From Desertivirga arenae (GTDB lineage Bacteria; Bacteroidota; Bacteroidia; Sphingobacteriales; Sphingobacteriaceae): a stretch of 64,000 bases of DNA. Location of the stretch: contig NZ_JAFEWE010000003.1 of NCBI RefSeq assembly GCF_017355785.1, positions 62,001 through 126,000 on the forward strand. Direction: 5' to 3'. Each line of letters begins with the position of its first letter. Position 1 is the first letter of the stretch. Below are positions 1 through 9,414 of this stretch, in pieces. The notes beneath the pieces were generated by a model. That model did no database searches and had not been told where the DNA came from. It saw nothing but the letters and a program-made list of their open reading frames with translations. The position numbers and the translations under genes are program-made.

Positions 1-8
1 GGATAGTG

Positions 9-485
9 CTACTCCCCATAATCCTTATTCGGAATTACCAAAACGGGACATTTAGCCTTTCTGACTACCTTTTCGGCTACACTTCCTGAAATAAAATGAT
101 CAAAACCAGTTCTGCCATGCGTACCTAAAATGATCATATCTGCATTCCACTCTTCGGCCGCACTCAGGATCTCATCCCTTGTATTACCAATTCTGGGAAA
201 GGTATAAATAGGAGCTTTCCCCATCTTTTCGTTGGCAATCCTATCAAGCAATTTTTTACTTGTTTCTTCCTGAACTTTAATGAGTTCTGGCATCATAACA
301 GGTTGCTCTGTTACCAACGGGTCAGCAACATAAGGAGTTGCAACAGGAAGCTCATCCACATGTACTAAGCCCACTTCTGCACCTAACTTCTGAGCAAGGT
401 CAAAGCCATATTCAACCGCTCTGGTAGAATAAAGGCTATCTTCAACAGCTATTAATATTTTATGTACTTCACTTAATGTTTTCAT
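9..485 (-). CDS. Universal stress protein, UspA family
   Basis: A single-domain, 158-residue UspA fold. Near the C terminus it carries the ATP-binding signature G-x2-G-x9-G-S (GTHG, then nine residues, then GS), which places it in the ATP-binding branch of the family. The N terminus KILIAVEDS is the usual first strand. Such proteins bind ATP in the cytosol and support survival under stress; the specific role here cannot be read from sequence. It is transcribed away from the NlpC/P60 gene, and its upstream partner in any operon is outside the window. The ATG start is preceded by an AT-rich stretch with no visible Shine-Dalgarno site. Confidence 0.9.
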   Translation of the reverse strand: MKTLSEVHKILIAVEDSLYSTRAVEYGFDLAQKLGAEVGLVHVDELPVATPYVADPLVTEQPVMMPELIKVQEETSKKLLDRIANEKMGKAPIYTFPRIGNTRDEILSAAEEWNADMIILGTHGRTGFDHFISGSVAEKVVRKAKCPVLVIPNKDYGE

Positions 486-562
486 ATATATAAAAACACT
501 AATTGATTTGGTTAAGTTTTTAAAGTTTATATTCTTGGTAATTTTTGTGTTGATTTGTATAT

Positions 563-1351
563 ATGACAGAATCCGGAATTTGTAATCTTTCCATAGTACC
601 TATTCGCGCCGAAGCCTCCGATAAAAGTGAGATGTTATCGCAGTTGCTATTCGGCGACTGTTTTGAAGTTTTAGAGAAGACGGAAAAGTGGGTGCGTATC
701 CGTACTTATTATGAGAAATATGAGGGATGGATAGATCACAAACAATACGCGATGGTGGAGGAGACTGACTTGTATCAATACCAGAAGGCACTTACATTAA
801 ATCTGGCTGTTAGTCATCCTGTAACAAAAGTGTCAAGCGGAGAGGTCATCCATCTGGTTGCAGGAAGCTCTATACCTTCAACTTTCAGGGACAAAACATT
901 TTCTATCAACCAGGAAACTTATGCTTTTACTGACGAGCCTGTATTCTGTACCAACACCGACTTTAGCAGTATGGTCGAAAGTTTGGCCAGATTCTACCTG
1001 CAGGCTCCGTACTTATGGGGAGGCCGCACACTGTTTGGCATTGACTGTTCTGGCTTCAGCCAGATTGTATATAAGATGTTGGGGCTACAGTTGGACCGGG
1101 ACGCCTGGCAGCAGGCAGAACAAGGTTCTGTGGTAAATTTCTTACAGGAGGTAAAGCCTGGTGATCTTGCATTTTTTGATAATGAGGCAGGAAGGATTGT
1201 TCACGTGGGAATAATGTTAAATGAAAATAACATCATTCATGCATCGGGTAGAGTAAAAATAGATCCGATTGACGATCAGGGAATATACAGTCTTGACCTA
1301 AAAAAGCATACTCATAAGTTACGTATTATAAAGCGATATACTGGTAATTAA
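563..1351 (+). CDS. NlpC/P60 peptidoglycan endopeptidase with SH3 domains
   Basis: 262 residues. The first ~120 form bacterial SH3-like modules (IVPIRAEASDKSEMLSQLLFGD ... WVRIRT ... GWID), which target peptidoglycan in this family. The NlpC/P60 domain follows at about 135-255, with the catalytic Cys in GIDCSGF and the His in DIVHVGIM-like and NIIHASG segments. The organisation resembles YkfC-type gamma-D-glutamyl-diamino acid endopeptidases that cut cell-wall stem peptides. There is no obvious signal peptide, so it may act on recycled muropeptides in the cytosol, although export by another route is possible. Divergent from the usp gene with about 77 bp between them. Confidence 0.88.
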   Translation: MTESGICNLSIVPIRAEASDKSEMLSQLLFGDCFEVLEKTEKWVRIRTYYEKYEGWIDHKQYAMVEETDLYQYQKALTLNLAVSHPVTKVSSGEVIHLVAGSSIPSTFRDKTFSINQETYAFTDEPVFCTNTDFSSMVESLARFYLQAPYLWGGRTLFGIDCSGFSQIVYKMLGLQLDRDAWQQAEQGSVVNFLQEVKPGDLAFFDNEAGRIVHVGIMLNENNIIHASGRVKIDPIDDQGIYSLDLKKHTHKLRIIKRYTGN

Positions 1352-1387
1352 TTGTTTATAGGGTAATTTTATAAGAACTTTGTCCTA

Positions 1388-1395
1388 TACTTTTG
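1388..1395 (+). promoter_or_regulatory. -7 promoter element TACTTTTG
   Basis: Matches the Bacteroidota -7 consensus TAnnTTTG and lies only 8 nt before the ATG at 1404. This places transcription start within a few bases of the start codon and argues against the upstream TTG at 1380, which overlaps the promoter. Confidence 0.6.
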
Positions 1396-1403
1396 TAGAT
1401 CTT

Positions 1404-1769
1404 ATGAAACAGGTAGTACTACTTTCTATTTTTCTTTTTTTTGTTACTGGTGCGTTTGCCCAATATGGTAAGCTTGAACCATTGGATGCAAGCAAGGAGA
1501 CAATTTTTGTTCTTCGTACACCTGAATCGACCTTGAAAAGATTACAAGACACTACTGACAAAGTAAGCAGAAGGAAAGCCGAGTTTATCGAAAATACCGA
1601 GCATCAGCTTGAAATTGCCCGCCAGGGCTTCCTTGCGATGAAGCTACCCACTATTAACGTGCAGTCTTTCCTTAATGCAATAAAATACTTGGAGAACCAT
1701 GGAGTAGACGTGAACTACTACGTTCAGGAATATTTTTACTATTACCCCAACAGACGTAATAGCAGATAA
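1404..1769 (+). CDS. Small secreted protein of unknown function
   Basis: 121 residues from the ATG at 1404. The frame is open from a TTG at 1380, but that lies in the promoter. The N terminus is a signal peptide (Lys, then VVLLSIFLFFVTGAFA, ending before QYGK), so the mature protein of about 100 residues is periplasmic or surface-exposed. The mature part is helical and charged (STLKRLQDTTDKVSRRKAEFIENTEHQLEI style), with a Tyr-rich C terminus ending in YYYPNRRNSR. No family recognised. Convergent and directly abutting the WD40 gene, whose stop codon begins at the next base. Confidence 0.65.
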   Translation: MKQVVLLSIFLFFVTGAFAQYGKLEPLDASKETIFVLRTPESTLKRLQDTTDKVSRRKAEFIENTEHQLEIARQGFLAMKLPTINVQSFLNAIKYLENHGVDVNYYVQEYFYYYPNRRNSR

Positions 1770-2681
1770 TCAGAAGGTCAGTTCCCAGATAATTACATTC
1801 TTATCATCTCCTGTGGAGATCAGATGAAAGGTTTCTCGTTCCCAAAATATCTTGTTTATAGAATGAGAATGACTTTCGAAGCCTTTTTCGCGGCTGATGA
1901 TCTTACGGAGTTTATAGCTTTCTGCATCCCAGATCTTTATACTTTTATCCTGACTTGCAGTAGCAAAATAGGGAAGGGTGGGATGATATTTTATGTCGTA
2001 GATTGCAAATAAATGGGCAGGAATAGTTTCAACTAACGAAAGGTCTTGCACATTCCAGATCTTCAACTGCGCATCTCTGCTTCCGGACAAAAGCCTGTTG
2101 CCATCCGGTGAAAATTGGAGGGATGTTATGGGCATAGTATGCTCGTGAAGCTCTCCAATAAGAGAATAGTCCTCCACATCGTATAGGCGAATGACATTGT
2201 CCTTTGCTCCGAATGCTACTAGTTTCTCATCCGGGCTGACAGCTAAACAACGGACTGTTTCTTTCGAGACCTGGAACTGATAAATCAGCGCAGCATTTAA
2301 GGGATCCAGAACAGACACTGTTCCGTCTTCAGAAGTTGCGAGCAATTCTTTTTTATGATCGATAGAAGACAGTGCGAAGACTGGCTTATTGTGGTGATTA
2401 AAGCTTGCTTTAACCCTTTGTTCTACAAAATCAAAAAGGTTAACTTTTCCACTCCTCTCGCCTGAGGCCAGAAGGGGAGCAAAAGAAAGTGCATGAAGTG
2501 AATAAACTGAACTTGCTACAGGCATCAGTACCTTGATGAACTCCTGTTTCCGGGAGCTCCATTCGACTATGCCTTTATCATTACCCCCTGTAAAAAATAT
2601 ACCGGGTTTTCTGGAAGGTTCAAGTGCATAAATAGGATTTTGGTGTCCGGATAATAATGCCAGTCGTTTTACTTCAATCAT
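1770..2681 (-). CDS. WD40-repeat beta-propeller protein
   Basis: 303 residues from the ATG at 2681. The frame opens at 2711, but a TACTTTTG promoter at 2689-2696 lies inside that extension, so the internal Met starting MIEVKRLALLSGHQ is chosen. Several clear WD repeats are visible, including blades ending in IRLYDV, LKIWNV, IKIWDA and VIIWEL, consistent with a seven-bladed propeller. No signal peptide, catalytic residues or fused domain, so it is probably a cytosolic protein-binding scaffold. The partner is unknown. It lies between the his operon terminator and a convergent secreted-protein gene. Confidence 0.85.
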   Translation of the reverse strand: MIEVKRLALLSGHQNPIYALEPSRKPGIFFTGGNDKGIVEWSSRKQEFIKVLMPVASSVYSLHALSFAPLLASGERSGKVNLFDFVEQRVKASFNHHNKPVFALSSIDHKKELLATSEDGTVSVLDPLNAALIYQFQVSKETVRCLAVSPDEKLVAFGAKDNVIRLYDVEDYSLIGELHEHTMPITSLQFSPDGNRLLSGSRDAQLKIWNVQDLSLVETIPAHLFAIYDIKYHPTLPYFATASQDKSIKIWDAESYKLRKIISREKGFESHSHSINKIFWERETFHLISTGDDKNVIIWELTF

Positions 2682-2688
2682 AGAGATC

Positions 2689-2696
2689 CAAAAGTA
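2689..2696 (-). promoter_or_regulatory. -7 promoter element (TACTTTTG on minus strand)
   Basis: Plus-strand CAAAAGTA reads TACTTTTG on the minus strand, a TAnnTTTG match ending 7 nt before the WD40 gene's ATG. It fixes the start choice and implies a leaderless or nearly leaderless mRNA. Confidence 0.6.
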
Positions 2697-2751
2697 AAAC
2701 TTAAAAATCAAATTGGCTGAAACAGACGCATTCCGCTTTCTTAAATTGCAT

Positions 2752-2780
2752 TAATAAAACAAAAGCCCGTAAACGGGCTT
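2752..2780 (-). terminator. Intrinsic terminator of the his operon
   Basis: Arms 2763-2770 (AAGCCCGT) and 2773-2780 (ACGGGCTT) form an 8-bp stem. On the minus strand it is followed by TTGTTTTATT. It lies about 30 nt downstream of the hisIE stop and before the WD40 gene. Confidence 0.85.
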
Positions 2781-2810
2781 AAAATGTATTTATTTTGCTA
2801 TACGTTTTGA

Positions 2811-3398
2811 CTACCTATGCCTGCTTTCCAGATTTTTAGCTATTGTTTCAAGAGTTAAATTCTTCTCTTTCAATAAAACGAGTAGGTGAAAAACAAGATC
2901 AGAAGCTTCATTGATAAGATCATTTTCCGTTTGAGCCAAAGCTGCTATAACGGTTTCAACACCTTCTTCTCCCACTTTTTGAGCGATTTTGTTCAGACCC
3001 TTTTGTCTCAGCTTGTTTATATACGAACTTTCAACCGGATTTTCAAACCTGTCTTTAATGATCTCCTCCAGTTGGAATATAAAGTTTTGATTGTACTCAG
3101 TTTTAAAGCAGCTACGAGAGCCGGTATGGCAGGTAGGACCAATGGGATTAACTTTTATAAGTAAAGTATCATTATCACAGTCAATACTGATGGACCTTAC
3201 ATTAAGGAAGTTACCGCTCTCTTCGCCTTTTGTCCATAAGCGGTTCTTGGTACGAGAGAAAAAAGTCACTTTTCCTTCGGCCTCTGTTTTCTTAAAAGCC
3301 TCCTCATTCATATAACCAAGCATCAATACTTCCAGCGTACTTTCATCCTGAATTACGACCGGAACTAATCCTCCTGATTTTGAAAAATCTATGTTCAT
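2811..3398 (-). CDS. hisIE: Bifunctional phosphoribosyl-AMP cyclohydrolase / phosphoribosyl-ATP pyrophosphatase
   Basis: 195 residues with two domains. The N-terminal HisI cyclohydrolase (about 1-105) shows the metal-binding Cys residues in IDCDND and CHTGSRSCF. The C-terminal HisE pyrophosphohydrolase (about 110-195) shows the acidic metal site in EEGVETVIAAL and NEASDLVFHLL. Together they carry out steps 2 and 3 of histidine synthesis in the cytosol. It is last in the operon. Its ATG overlaps the hisF stop as TAATG, so the two are probably translationally coupled, and a terminator follows. Confidence 0.96.
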   Translation of the reverse strand: MNIDFSKSGGLVPVVIQDESTLEVLMLGYMNEEAFKKTEAEGKVTFFSRTKNRLWTKGEESGNFLNVRSISIDCDNDTLLIKVNPIGPTCHTGSRSCFKTEYNQNFIFQLEEIIKDRFENPVESSYINKLRQKGLNKIAQKVGEEGVETVIAALAQTENDLINEASDLVFHLLVLLKEKNLTLETIAKNLESRHR

Positions 3399-4210
3399 TA
3401 TAATCTTACTTCGATTTGGTGTTTTTTTAATTCTTCTTTCAACGAAGGTATAAGGATTTCACCATAATGAAAAACTGATGCGGCCAAAGCTGCATCAACA
3501 TCAGTTTGCTGAAAAACATCAATAAAATGCTGAACATTTCCAGCACCTCCGGATGCTATAAGTGGAATTGAAATTTTGTCGTTAACTTTCTTTAAAAGTC
3601 CGTTATCAAATCCTCCTTTGGTACCATCATGATCCATTGAGGTTAAGAGGATCTCGCCGGCACCGCGTTCTTCTGCCTCCTTGATCCACTGCTCGGTTTC
3701 CATTTCTGTAGCAATGCGTCCTCCGTTCAAGTGAACAAGATTCTTCCCGTTTACAAACTTCGTGTCTACTGCAACTACAACAAACTGCTTTCCAAAAGCA
3801 GCAGCAAGTTCATTAATAAGAGCAGGGTTCCTGACAGCAGCAGAGTTAATTGATATTTTATCGGCGCCGGAATTAAGAAGGATATCAGCATCGGCGATTT
3901 CATTAATTCCACCACCGATAGTGAAGGGAATATTAACCTGACGAGCGACAGCTTTCACCAGTTCTACCATGGTCTTGCGTCGTTCGTGTGTTGCCGTAAT
4001 ATCGAGGAACACTAGTTCATCAGCTCCTTGCTTGGAGTATTGATAGGCAAGTTCCACAGGATCGCCGGCATCACGAAGATCAACGAAATTAACCCCTTTG
4101 ACAGTGCGGCCTTCTTTAACATCAAGACAGGGAATAATTCTTTTAGCAAGGCTACCGGCCTCACGGCCCCCTGAAGGGGATGTATGCTTAGCGACTTGTA
4201 CGGTGGTCAA
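3398..4210 (-). CDS. hisF: Imidazole glycerol phosphate synthase, cyclase subunit, with N-terminal extension
   Basis: The (beta-alpha)8 cyclase partner of HisH. It converts PRFAR plus ammonia into imidazole glycerol phosphate and AICAR. Catalytic aspartates are visible in IIPCLDVK and VVAVDTKF, and phosphate-binding loops in GGGI and SGGAG. HisF normally begins M-L-A-K-R; here LAKRIIPC is preceded by about 20 extra residues ([20 protein letters not shown]) and no ATG. The only usable in-frame start I find is the TTG at 4210. The extension is encoded by a GC-rich repeat-like sequence (4145-4180), as if a repeat had landed on the original start codon. A start on an unusual codon near LAKR cannot be excluded. 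Confidence 0.94.
   Translation of the reverse strand: MTTVQVAKHTSPSGGREAGSLAKRIIPCLDVKEGRTVKGVNFVDLRDAGDPVELAYQYSKQGADELVFLDITATHERRKTMVELVKAVARQVNIPFTIGGGINEIADADILLNSGADKISINSAAVRNPALINELAAAFGKQFVVVAVDTKFVNGKNLVHLNGGRIATEMETEQWIKEAEERGAGEILLTSMDHDGTKGGFDNGLLKKVNDKISIPLIASGGAGNVQHFIDVFQQTDVDAALAASVFHYGEILIPSLKEELKKHQIEVRL
4145..4180 (-). repeat. GC-rich double inverted repeat at the hisF start
   Basis: On the minus strand the region contains CCCCTTCAGGGG and then GGCCGTGAGGCC, two adjacent hairpin-forming palindromes, in an otherwise AT-rich genome. It is translated in frame as SPSGGREAG at the N terminus of HisF. It looks like an intergenic palindromic repeat, but no second copy with this sequence was found in the window. 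Boundaries are approximate. Confidence 0.4.
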
Positions 4211-4311
4211 AACGGAATCTAAATTTCTAAATACTTCGTCATGGATATGCGGTCTGACAAATACCCGAATGATTCGAGTAGAATCGGCCGCTCTTAATCG
4301 TTTTACTGAAC

Positions 4312-4339
4312 TTCTGGCTCTGATAGAACAGAGCCAGAA
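4312..4339 (-). other. Perfect intercistronic hairpin between hisA and hisF
   Basis: Arms 4312-4322 (TTCTGGCTCTG) and 4329-4339 (CAGAGCCAGAA) pair over 11 bp around a 6-nt loop in the 145-bp hisA-hisF gap. No U-tract follows on either strand, so it fits an RNA-processing or stabilising hairpin better than a terminator. Confidence 0.6.
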
Positions 4340-4355
4340 ATAATGGGTTTGGTAG

Positions 4356-5105
4356 TTAGAAAGAGATCAGACTTTTTAAGTTCCAGTCTTTAACTTCTTC
4401 TATGGTGATTCTACCCTCATAAATGGCTTTACCAACTACACATGATTCCACTTTAATATCTTGCAAAGCTTTAATATCATCCATAGAGCTGATACCGCCA
4501 GATGCAATTAATTTTATGAAAGGGGAGTGGTCAAGTAATTTTTGATATAACTCTACGCCTGCACCGCCTAATTTCCCGTCTTTGTTAATATCGGTACAAA
4601 GAAAGCGGAAGAAACCCAGATTAAGACAACGGTCAACGTAATCCATTAGCTTAATTGGCGAGCTTTCCATCCAACCGGAGTACTTGATCACTTCGTCTAA
4701 AACGTCAATAGCTACTACGATCTGATCTGAAAGTTTTTCCTTACTGCATACCTGTTCGCTTAAAAGAGGAAGGAAGTCTGGATTTGTAATAGCCTGTGTA
4801 CCCACTATAACACGGTGGATACCTGCATCTAACAATTCTTTAACTTTTTCTATACTTCTTACTCCACCACCGTACTGAACCTTCATTTCAGTTTTTCTGA
4901 TGATATCGAAAAGATATTCCTGGTTTGAAAAATCACCCTTTGCGCCGTTCAAATCAATAATGTGTACGTATTCAGTACCATTCGACTGGTACTTTTCAAT
5001 CATCTCCTCTAAGGTTACATCGTACAATGTAGCGTCATCATAGTTTCCTTCACGCAAACGGACAACTTTCTTGTCCAAAATATCAATTGCCGGAATAATA
5101 TACAT
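4356..5105 (-). CDS. hisA: ProFAR isomerase (HisA)
   Basis: 249 residues, the normal family length. It isomerises ProFAR to PRFAR, step 4 of the pathway. The TIM-barrel ends carry the general acid/base aspartates in [13 protein letters not shown] and [10 protein letters not shown], and phosphate sites in YGGGVRS and ASGGISS. It has an ATG start and lies about 60 bp downstream of hisH. A gap of 145 bp containing a strong hairpin separates it from hisF. Confidence 0.96.
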   Translation of the reverse strand: MYIIPAIDILDKKVVRLREGNYDDATLYDVTLEEMIEKYQSNGTEYVHIIDLNGAKGDFSNQEYLFDIIRKTEMKVQYGGGVRSIEKVKELLDAGIHRVIVGTQAITNPDFLPLLSEQVCSKEKLSDQIVVAIDVLDEVIKYSGWMESSPIKLMDYVDRCLNLGFFRFLCTDINKDGKLGGAGVELYQKLLDHSPFIKLIASGGISSMDDIKALQDIKVESCVVGKAIYEGRITIEEVKDWNLKSLISF

Positions 5106-5164
5106 AGTTTAACGTTTTGCTTTTATTTAAATAGTCACATGGACTGAAAAAAATACTTTTAATA

Positions 5165-5800
5165 TTAATAGACTTTAATTGATGCAAAGTTCTTTAACAA
5201 TTGCTCACCAGCTAATCCTGACTTTTCAGGATGGAATTGAACTCCGTAGAAATTGTCTTTTTTCAAGGCTGCAGAGTACTTTAATCCATACTCTGTAGAA
5301 GCGATTGTAAAAGTAGGATTAAATTCAATAAAATAGGAATGTACAAAATAAAAGTACGTTCCACTTTGAATATCCTTAAATAGCTCATTATCAAACTCTC
5401 CGTTAACCTTGTTCCAACCCATGTGAGGAACTTTTAGTTTTAGGTTTTCTAAAAAATGACGTGTTTGTAAAGGTGCTATCCCTAATAGCTGCGCATTGCC
5501 CTCCTCAGAATAGTCTGTTAATAGCTGCATACCGACACAAATACCTAGAACAGGTTTTGTGGTAGACTTTATTTTTTCGATCATCCCACTTTCCTGAAGC
5601 TTCTTCATTGCAGCTCCAGCATGGCCTACGCCAGGAATTATGATACGTTCGTAATTATCAAAATTATCAGGAGAATTAATCATCTCATACGAGATGTTCT
5701 GCCGCTCGAGAGCCGCAGTAAGTGAAAAAATATTGCCAGCTCCGTAATTAACGATGCCGACTTGAGCATTGTTAGAATTCCTTTTTATATCGTCACTCAT
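5165..5800 (-). CDS. hisH: Imidazole glycerol phosphate synthase, glutamine amidotransferase subunit
   Basis: 211 residues of class I glutamine amidotransferase. The nucleophile Cys is in GICVGMQLL, the His/Glu pair in VQFHPEKSG, and the oxyanion region in IIPGVGHAG. It supplies ammonia through the HisF barrel. The first ~10 residues (MSDDIKRNSN) exceed the family norm but the ATG is the only good start. It is separated from hisB by 97 bp that contain a hairpin, and precedes hisA. Confidence 0.96.
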   Translation of the reverse strand: MSDDIKRNSNNAQVGIVNYGAGNIFSLTAALERQNISYEMINSPDNFDNYERIIIPGVGHAGAAMKKLQESGMIEKIKSTTKPVLGICVGMQLLTDYSEEGNAQLLGIAPLQTRHFLENLKLKVPHMGWNKVNGEFDNELFKDIQSGTYFYFVHSYFIEFNPTFTIASTEYGLKYSAALKKDNFYGVQFHPEKSGLAGEQLLKNFASIKVY

Positions 5801-5843
5801 AGTTGAATCTTTACCGCCTTCATCTACCTTTTACTTCTTAAAA

Positions 5844-5862
5844 GGATGTGCAACTCACATCC
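5844..5862 (-). other. Intercistronic hairpin between hisB and hisH
   Basis: GGATGTG (5844-5850) and CACATCC (5856-5862) form a 7-bp stem with a 5-nt loop. A competing outer pairing, AAAGGA (5841-5846) with TCCTTT (5874-5879), is also possible. There is no U-tract. Confidence 0.45.
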
Positions 5863-5897
5863 CTGTCAGTTGGTCCTTTGAATAGTAATGAATAAGA

Positions 5898-7040
5898 CTA
5901 TAACAGTCCCTTTGTACTTGGAAGCTGCATGTTATTTACATCACGCTTTACAGCAACCTTAATTGCCTTTGCAAAGGCTTTAAAGATCGCTTCAATTTTA
6001 TGATGTTCATTCTGACCTTCCGCTTTAATGTTTAGATTACTTCGTGAAGCATCACTGAACGATTTGAAGAAATGAAAAAACATTTCAGTAGGCATTTCTC
6101 CTATTTTCTCTCTTTTAAATTCTGCATCCCAGACAATCCAGTTCCGTCCGCCAAAATCTATTGCTACCTGGGCTAAACAATCATCCATTGGAAGACAAAA
6201 TCCATAACGTTCTATACCTCGTTTATCACCCAGGGCTTTTGCCAAAGCTTCTCCTAACGCAATACCAGTGTCCTCAATGGTATGATGTTCGTCTATGTGC
6301 AAGTCGCCTTTGGCTTCAATTTCAAGATCAATACTTCCATGACGAGCTATCTGGTCCAGCATATGATCGAAGAAATGCAGACCTGTAGAAATCTTTGCAT
6401 CACCCTTACCATCCAAATTCAACTTGATATAGATATCAGTCTCCTTTGTCGTTCTACGATGTTCAATTTCTCTTTTACCGACCTTTAAAAACTCGTAAAC
6501 ATCTTTCCAGAGGGTAGTATCAAGGCTTATAAATGGCTTAAGTTCTGTTGCCTGCTCTCTTATCTCATCAGAACCCAACTCTGGGTTTTGTTTGAGCCAG
6601 ATTGCTTTACACCCCAGATTCTTTGCAAGCACAACATCTGTAATACGGTCACCAATTACAAAGGAATTAGCAAGATCATACTTATCACGATCAAAATAAT
6701 GCGTTAAAAGGGCTGTGCCTGGTTTACGGGTAGGTTTATTCTCATGAGCAAATGTCTTATCGATTATAACCTCCTTAAAATAAACCCCTTCAGCTTCAAA
6801 CGAGTCGATGATAAAATTGTGTACCGGCCAGAAGTTTTCTTCGGGGTGAGAGTCTGTTCCCAAGCCATCCTGATTGGTAACCATGACCAAATCAAAATCC
6901 AACTCCTCGGCAATCTTCGTCATGTACTTGAATGCTGACGGATAAAATTTCAATTTCTCAAAGGAATCTACCTGGTAGTCTGCAGGTTCTAGACAGAGAG
7001 TTCCGTCACGGTCGATAAAAAGTACTTTACGAGCGCTCAT
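5898..7040 (-). CDS. hisB: Bifunctional histidinol-phosphatase / imidazoleglycerol-phosphate dehydratase
   Basis: 380 residues. The N-terminal HAD phosphatase (about 1-165) has the nucleophile motif DRDGTL and GDRITDV. The C-terminal IGP dehydratase (about 190-380) has the metal-binding signatures [13 protein letters not shown] and [10 protein letters not shown]. The fusion covers steps 6 and 8 of histidine synthesis and explains why no separate histidinol phosphatase gene is present. One base separates it from hisC, so coupling is likely. Confidence 0.96.
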   Translation of the reverse strand: MSARKVLFIDRDGTLCLEPADYQVDSFEKLKFYPSAFKYMTKIAEELDFDLVMVTNQDGLGTDSHPEENFWPVHNFIIDSFEAEGVYFKEVIIDKTFAHENKPTRKPGTALLTHYFDRDKYDLANSFVIGDRITDVVLAKNLGCKAIWLKQNPELGSDEIREQATELKPFISLDTTLWKDVYEFLKVGKREIEHRRTTKETDIYIKLNLDGKGDAKISTGLHFFDHMLDQIARHGSIDLEIEAKGDLHIDEHHTIEDTGIALGEALAKALGDKRGIERYGFCLPMDDCLAQVAIDFGGRNWIVWDAEFKREKIGEMPTEMFFHFFKSFSDASRSNLNIKAEGQNEHHKIEAIFKAFAKAIKVAVKRDVNNMQLPSTKGLL

Positions 7041-7041
7041 A

Positions 7042-8094
7042 TTATGAGTGAAATGTTTTTAAAGTTTCAACGAGGGTTTCATTTTCGGCTTGAGTTCCAA
7101 TGGTGATCCTCAAACTTCCTTCACAAAGCTCTACTTTGGAACGGTCACGAACTATAATTCCTTTACTGACAAGGTAGTTATAGATGCCTTTTGCATCAGT
7201 AGTTTTGACAAGGATGAAATTGGCGTCTGAAGGGAAAACTTTTAATATAAATGGTAATTTAAGTAATTCTGATACAAGCTTTTCCCGCTCCTTGATCGTG
7301 TCTTTTATCCAATTATTAACCTGCTCTACATTCTGTAAGGCTTCTAGAGCAATAAGCTGTGAGGCCTCATTAATATTATAGGGAGGTTTCACCTTATTGA
7401 ATACCTCTATGATTTCCTCACTGGCGAAGGCCATACCTACACGCAAAGCAGCCAGGCCCCAAGCTTTTGAGAGGGTCTGAAGAACAACAAGGTTACTGTA
7501 TTCAGTAAGCTCCTGAATAAAAGTTTTTTGACGGGAATAGTTAATATAAGCCTCGTCGATCACCACGATACCTTTAAAATTAACCAGTATTGTTTCTATA
7601 TCCTCGCGGTTGATAGAGTTCGCTGTAGGATTGTTAGGGGAGCAAATGAAGATCAGTTTGGTTTGTTCGTCTATTGCCTCAGCTATACCTTCCAAATTAA
7701 GTTGATAATCAGGCGTCAATGGTACCTTTTTAATCGCAACATCATTGATATTGGCCGATACCTCGTACATTCCGTAGGTAGGAGGGACGGTAATCACATT
7801 ATCAACTCCTGGCCGACAAAAAGCTCTAAATAAAATATCAATTGCCTCATCACTGCCATTACCAAGGAAGATATTTTGAGGGGGTACCCCTTTTATCTCA
7901 CTGATTCGTTTTTTAACCTTCCATTGAAGAGGATCTGGATACCTGTTATATTGATCCTTGATTGGAGAGCCATAGCTGTTCTCGTTAGCATCAAGAAAAA
8001 CAGAAGCTTCGCCTTTAAATTCATCCCGGGCAGAGGAATAGGGCACTAAGTTTTTTATATTATCTCTTAAAAGAGCATTTAAATTAAATTCCAT
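7042..8094 (-). CDS. hisC: Histidinol-phosphate aminotransferase
   Basis: 350 residues, fold-type I PLP enzyme converting imidazole acetol phosphate and glutamate to histidinol phosphate (step 7). The Schiff-base Lys sits in [14 protein letters not shown], the PLP-ring Asp/Tyr in VIDEAYINY, and the substrate motif in CSPNNPT. It has an ATG start and lies 10 bp after hisD and 1 bp before hisB. Confidence 0.96.
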   Translation of the reverse strand: MEFNLNALLRDNIKNLVPYSSARDEFKGEASVFLDANENSYGSPIKDQYNRYPDPLQWKVKKRISEIKGVPPQNIFLGNGSDEAIDILFRAFCRPGVDNVITVPPTYGMYEVSANINDVAIKKVPLTPDYQLNLEGIAEAIDEQTKLIFICSPNNPTANSINREDIETILVNFKGIVVIDEAYINYSRQKTFIQELTEYSNLVVLQTLSKAWGLAALRVGMAFASEEIIEVFNKVKPPYNINEASQLIALEALQNVEQVNNWIKDTIKEREKLVSELLKLPFILKVFPSDANFILVKTTDAKGIYNYLVSKGIIVRDRSKVELCEGSLRITIGTQAENETLVETLKTFHS

Positions 8095-8104
8095 TGTGTT
8101 AAAT

Positions 8105-9400
8105 TTAGCTGAGTCCCAACTTTCTAACTGTTACAGCGTTCTTATGGGCTTGTAGTCCCTCTAATTCCGCAAGCACTTCCACAGCCGTTCCTATGTTCTG
8201 GATCCCCTGAGGGGTAATGTGCTGAAAGGTGACTTTCTTAACAAAAGAGTCTACTGACACACCTGAATAAGAGCGTGCATAGGCACTAGTGGGAAGGGTG
8301 TGATTTGTACCGGACGCATAATCTCCGGCACTTTCAGGGGTAAGATTGCCTAAGAAAACGGAGCCTGCATTACTGATCTGATCTGTAATGGATGCCCACC
8401 GTTCTGTTGCCAGAATTAAGTGTTCGGGAGCATACAAGTTACTGAAGTCCATAGCCGCTTCCAGACTGTCGGCTAGTACTGCATAGGAGTTCTCTATTGC
8501 TTTTGCTGCAATTTCTTTTCTGGGCAAAACCTGTAGCTGAGCTTCCAATTCCTTAATTGTTTCTGATATTACAACAGAAGAGGTTGAAACGAGTACGGCC
8601 TGAGAATCGACTCCATGCTCTGCCTGAGCCAGAAGATCAGCGGCAACATAAATTGGATTTGAGGTTTCATCTGCTATTACCAGTACTTCTGATGGTCCTG
8701 CTGGCATATCTATTGCAGTCTGGGTTGTTGACTGTATTATAGTTTTCGCCTTCGTTACATATTGATTACCAGGACCGAAGATCTTATCTACTTTAGGGAT
8801 AGTTTCTGTACCGTAAGCCATGGCTGCAACAGCCTGAGCTCCACCAGCAAGGTATATCCTGGTAATCCCAAGCAATTTGGCAACATAAGCAACGTAGCAA
8901 TTTATAGAGCCGTCTTTTTGAGGAGGGGAGCATACTACAACTTCTTTGCAACCAGCGATCTTTGCAGGAATTCCAAGCATTAAAAACGTACTCGGGAGAA
9001 CGGCTGTACCACCGGGAATATACAGACCAACTTTTTCGATGGGTCTTAACTCTCGCCAGCAAGTTACCCCAGGCATTGTTTCAACCTTCTCTTCCTGCTT
9101 AAGTTGCGACTGATGAAACTTATAGATATTCTGATAAGCTGTTTCTATGGCAACTCTCTGTTCTTCTGCAATTGTAGCGGCTATAAGTTCGATTTGCTCC
9201 TTATCCAAAAAAAGGGATTTCAGTATTACTCTATCAAAAGCCTCTGCGAAGCCGAATAATGCCTGGTCTCCTTTTAGTCTTACGTCTGAGATAATTGATT
9301 CGACCCGTTCCCCTATTACGTTGCTTTCATCTGCATTTCTTGAGACAAGTTCTTCTATTGCAGCTGTGCCTAGTTCGTTGTACTTATAAGTCTTAAGCAT
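8105..9400 (-). CDS. hisD: Histidinol dehydrogenase
   Basis: 431 residues, full length. It performs the last two NAD+-dependent oxidations of histidinol to histidine. Family signatures are visible: GPGNQYVTKAK, MPAGPSEVLVIAD, QAEHGVDSQ and YAPEHL (zinc and catalytic Glu/His region), and ASGTNHTLPT. It starts at ATG 9400, 14 nt downstream of a GGAGG that is itself inside a hairpin (9415-9429). Confidence 0.96.
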   Translation of the reverse strand: MLKTYKYNELGTAAIEELVSRNADESNVIGERVESIISDVRLKGDQALFGFAEAFDRVILKSLFLDKEQIELIAATIAEEQRVAIETAYQNIYKFHQSQLKQEEKVETMPGVTCWRELRPIEKVGLYIPGGTAVLPSTFLMLGIPAKIAGCKEVVVCSPPQKDGSINCYVAYVAKLLGITRIYLAGGAQAVAAMAYGTETIPKVDKIFGPGNQYVTKAKTIIQSTTQTAIDMPAGPSEVLVIADETSNPIYVAADLLAQAEHGVDSQAVLVSTSSVVISETIKELEAQLQVLPRKEIAAKAIENSYAVLADSLEAAMDFSNLYAPEHLILATERWASITDQISNAGSVFLGNLTPESAGDYASGTNHTLPTSAYARSYSGVSVDSFVKKVTFQHITPQGIQNIGTAVEVLAELEGLQAHKNAVTVRKLGLS

Positions 9401-9414
9401 CTTTATACCTCACA

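Noticed and set aside
1380-1403. TTG start for the small secreted protein
   Set aside because: It lies within the -33/-7 promoter region and adds residues before a normal signal peptide starting at ATG 1404.
4312-4339. Transcription terminator between hisA and hisF
   Set aside because: The hairpin is strong but no U-tract follows on the minus strand, and hisF-hisIE would otherwise lack a promoter. Kept as a processing-type hairpin.
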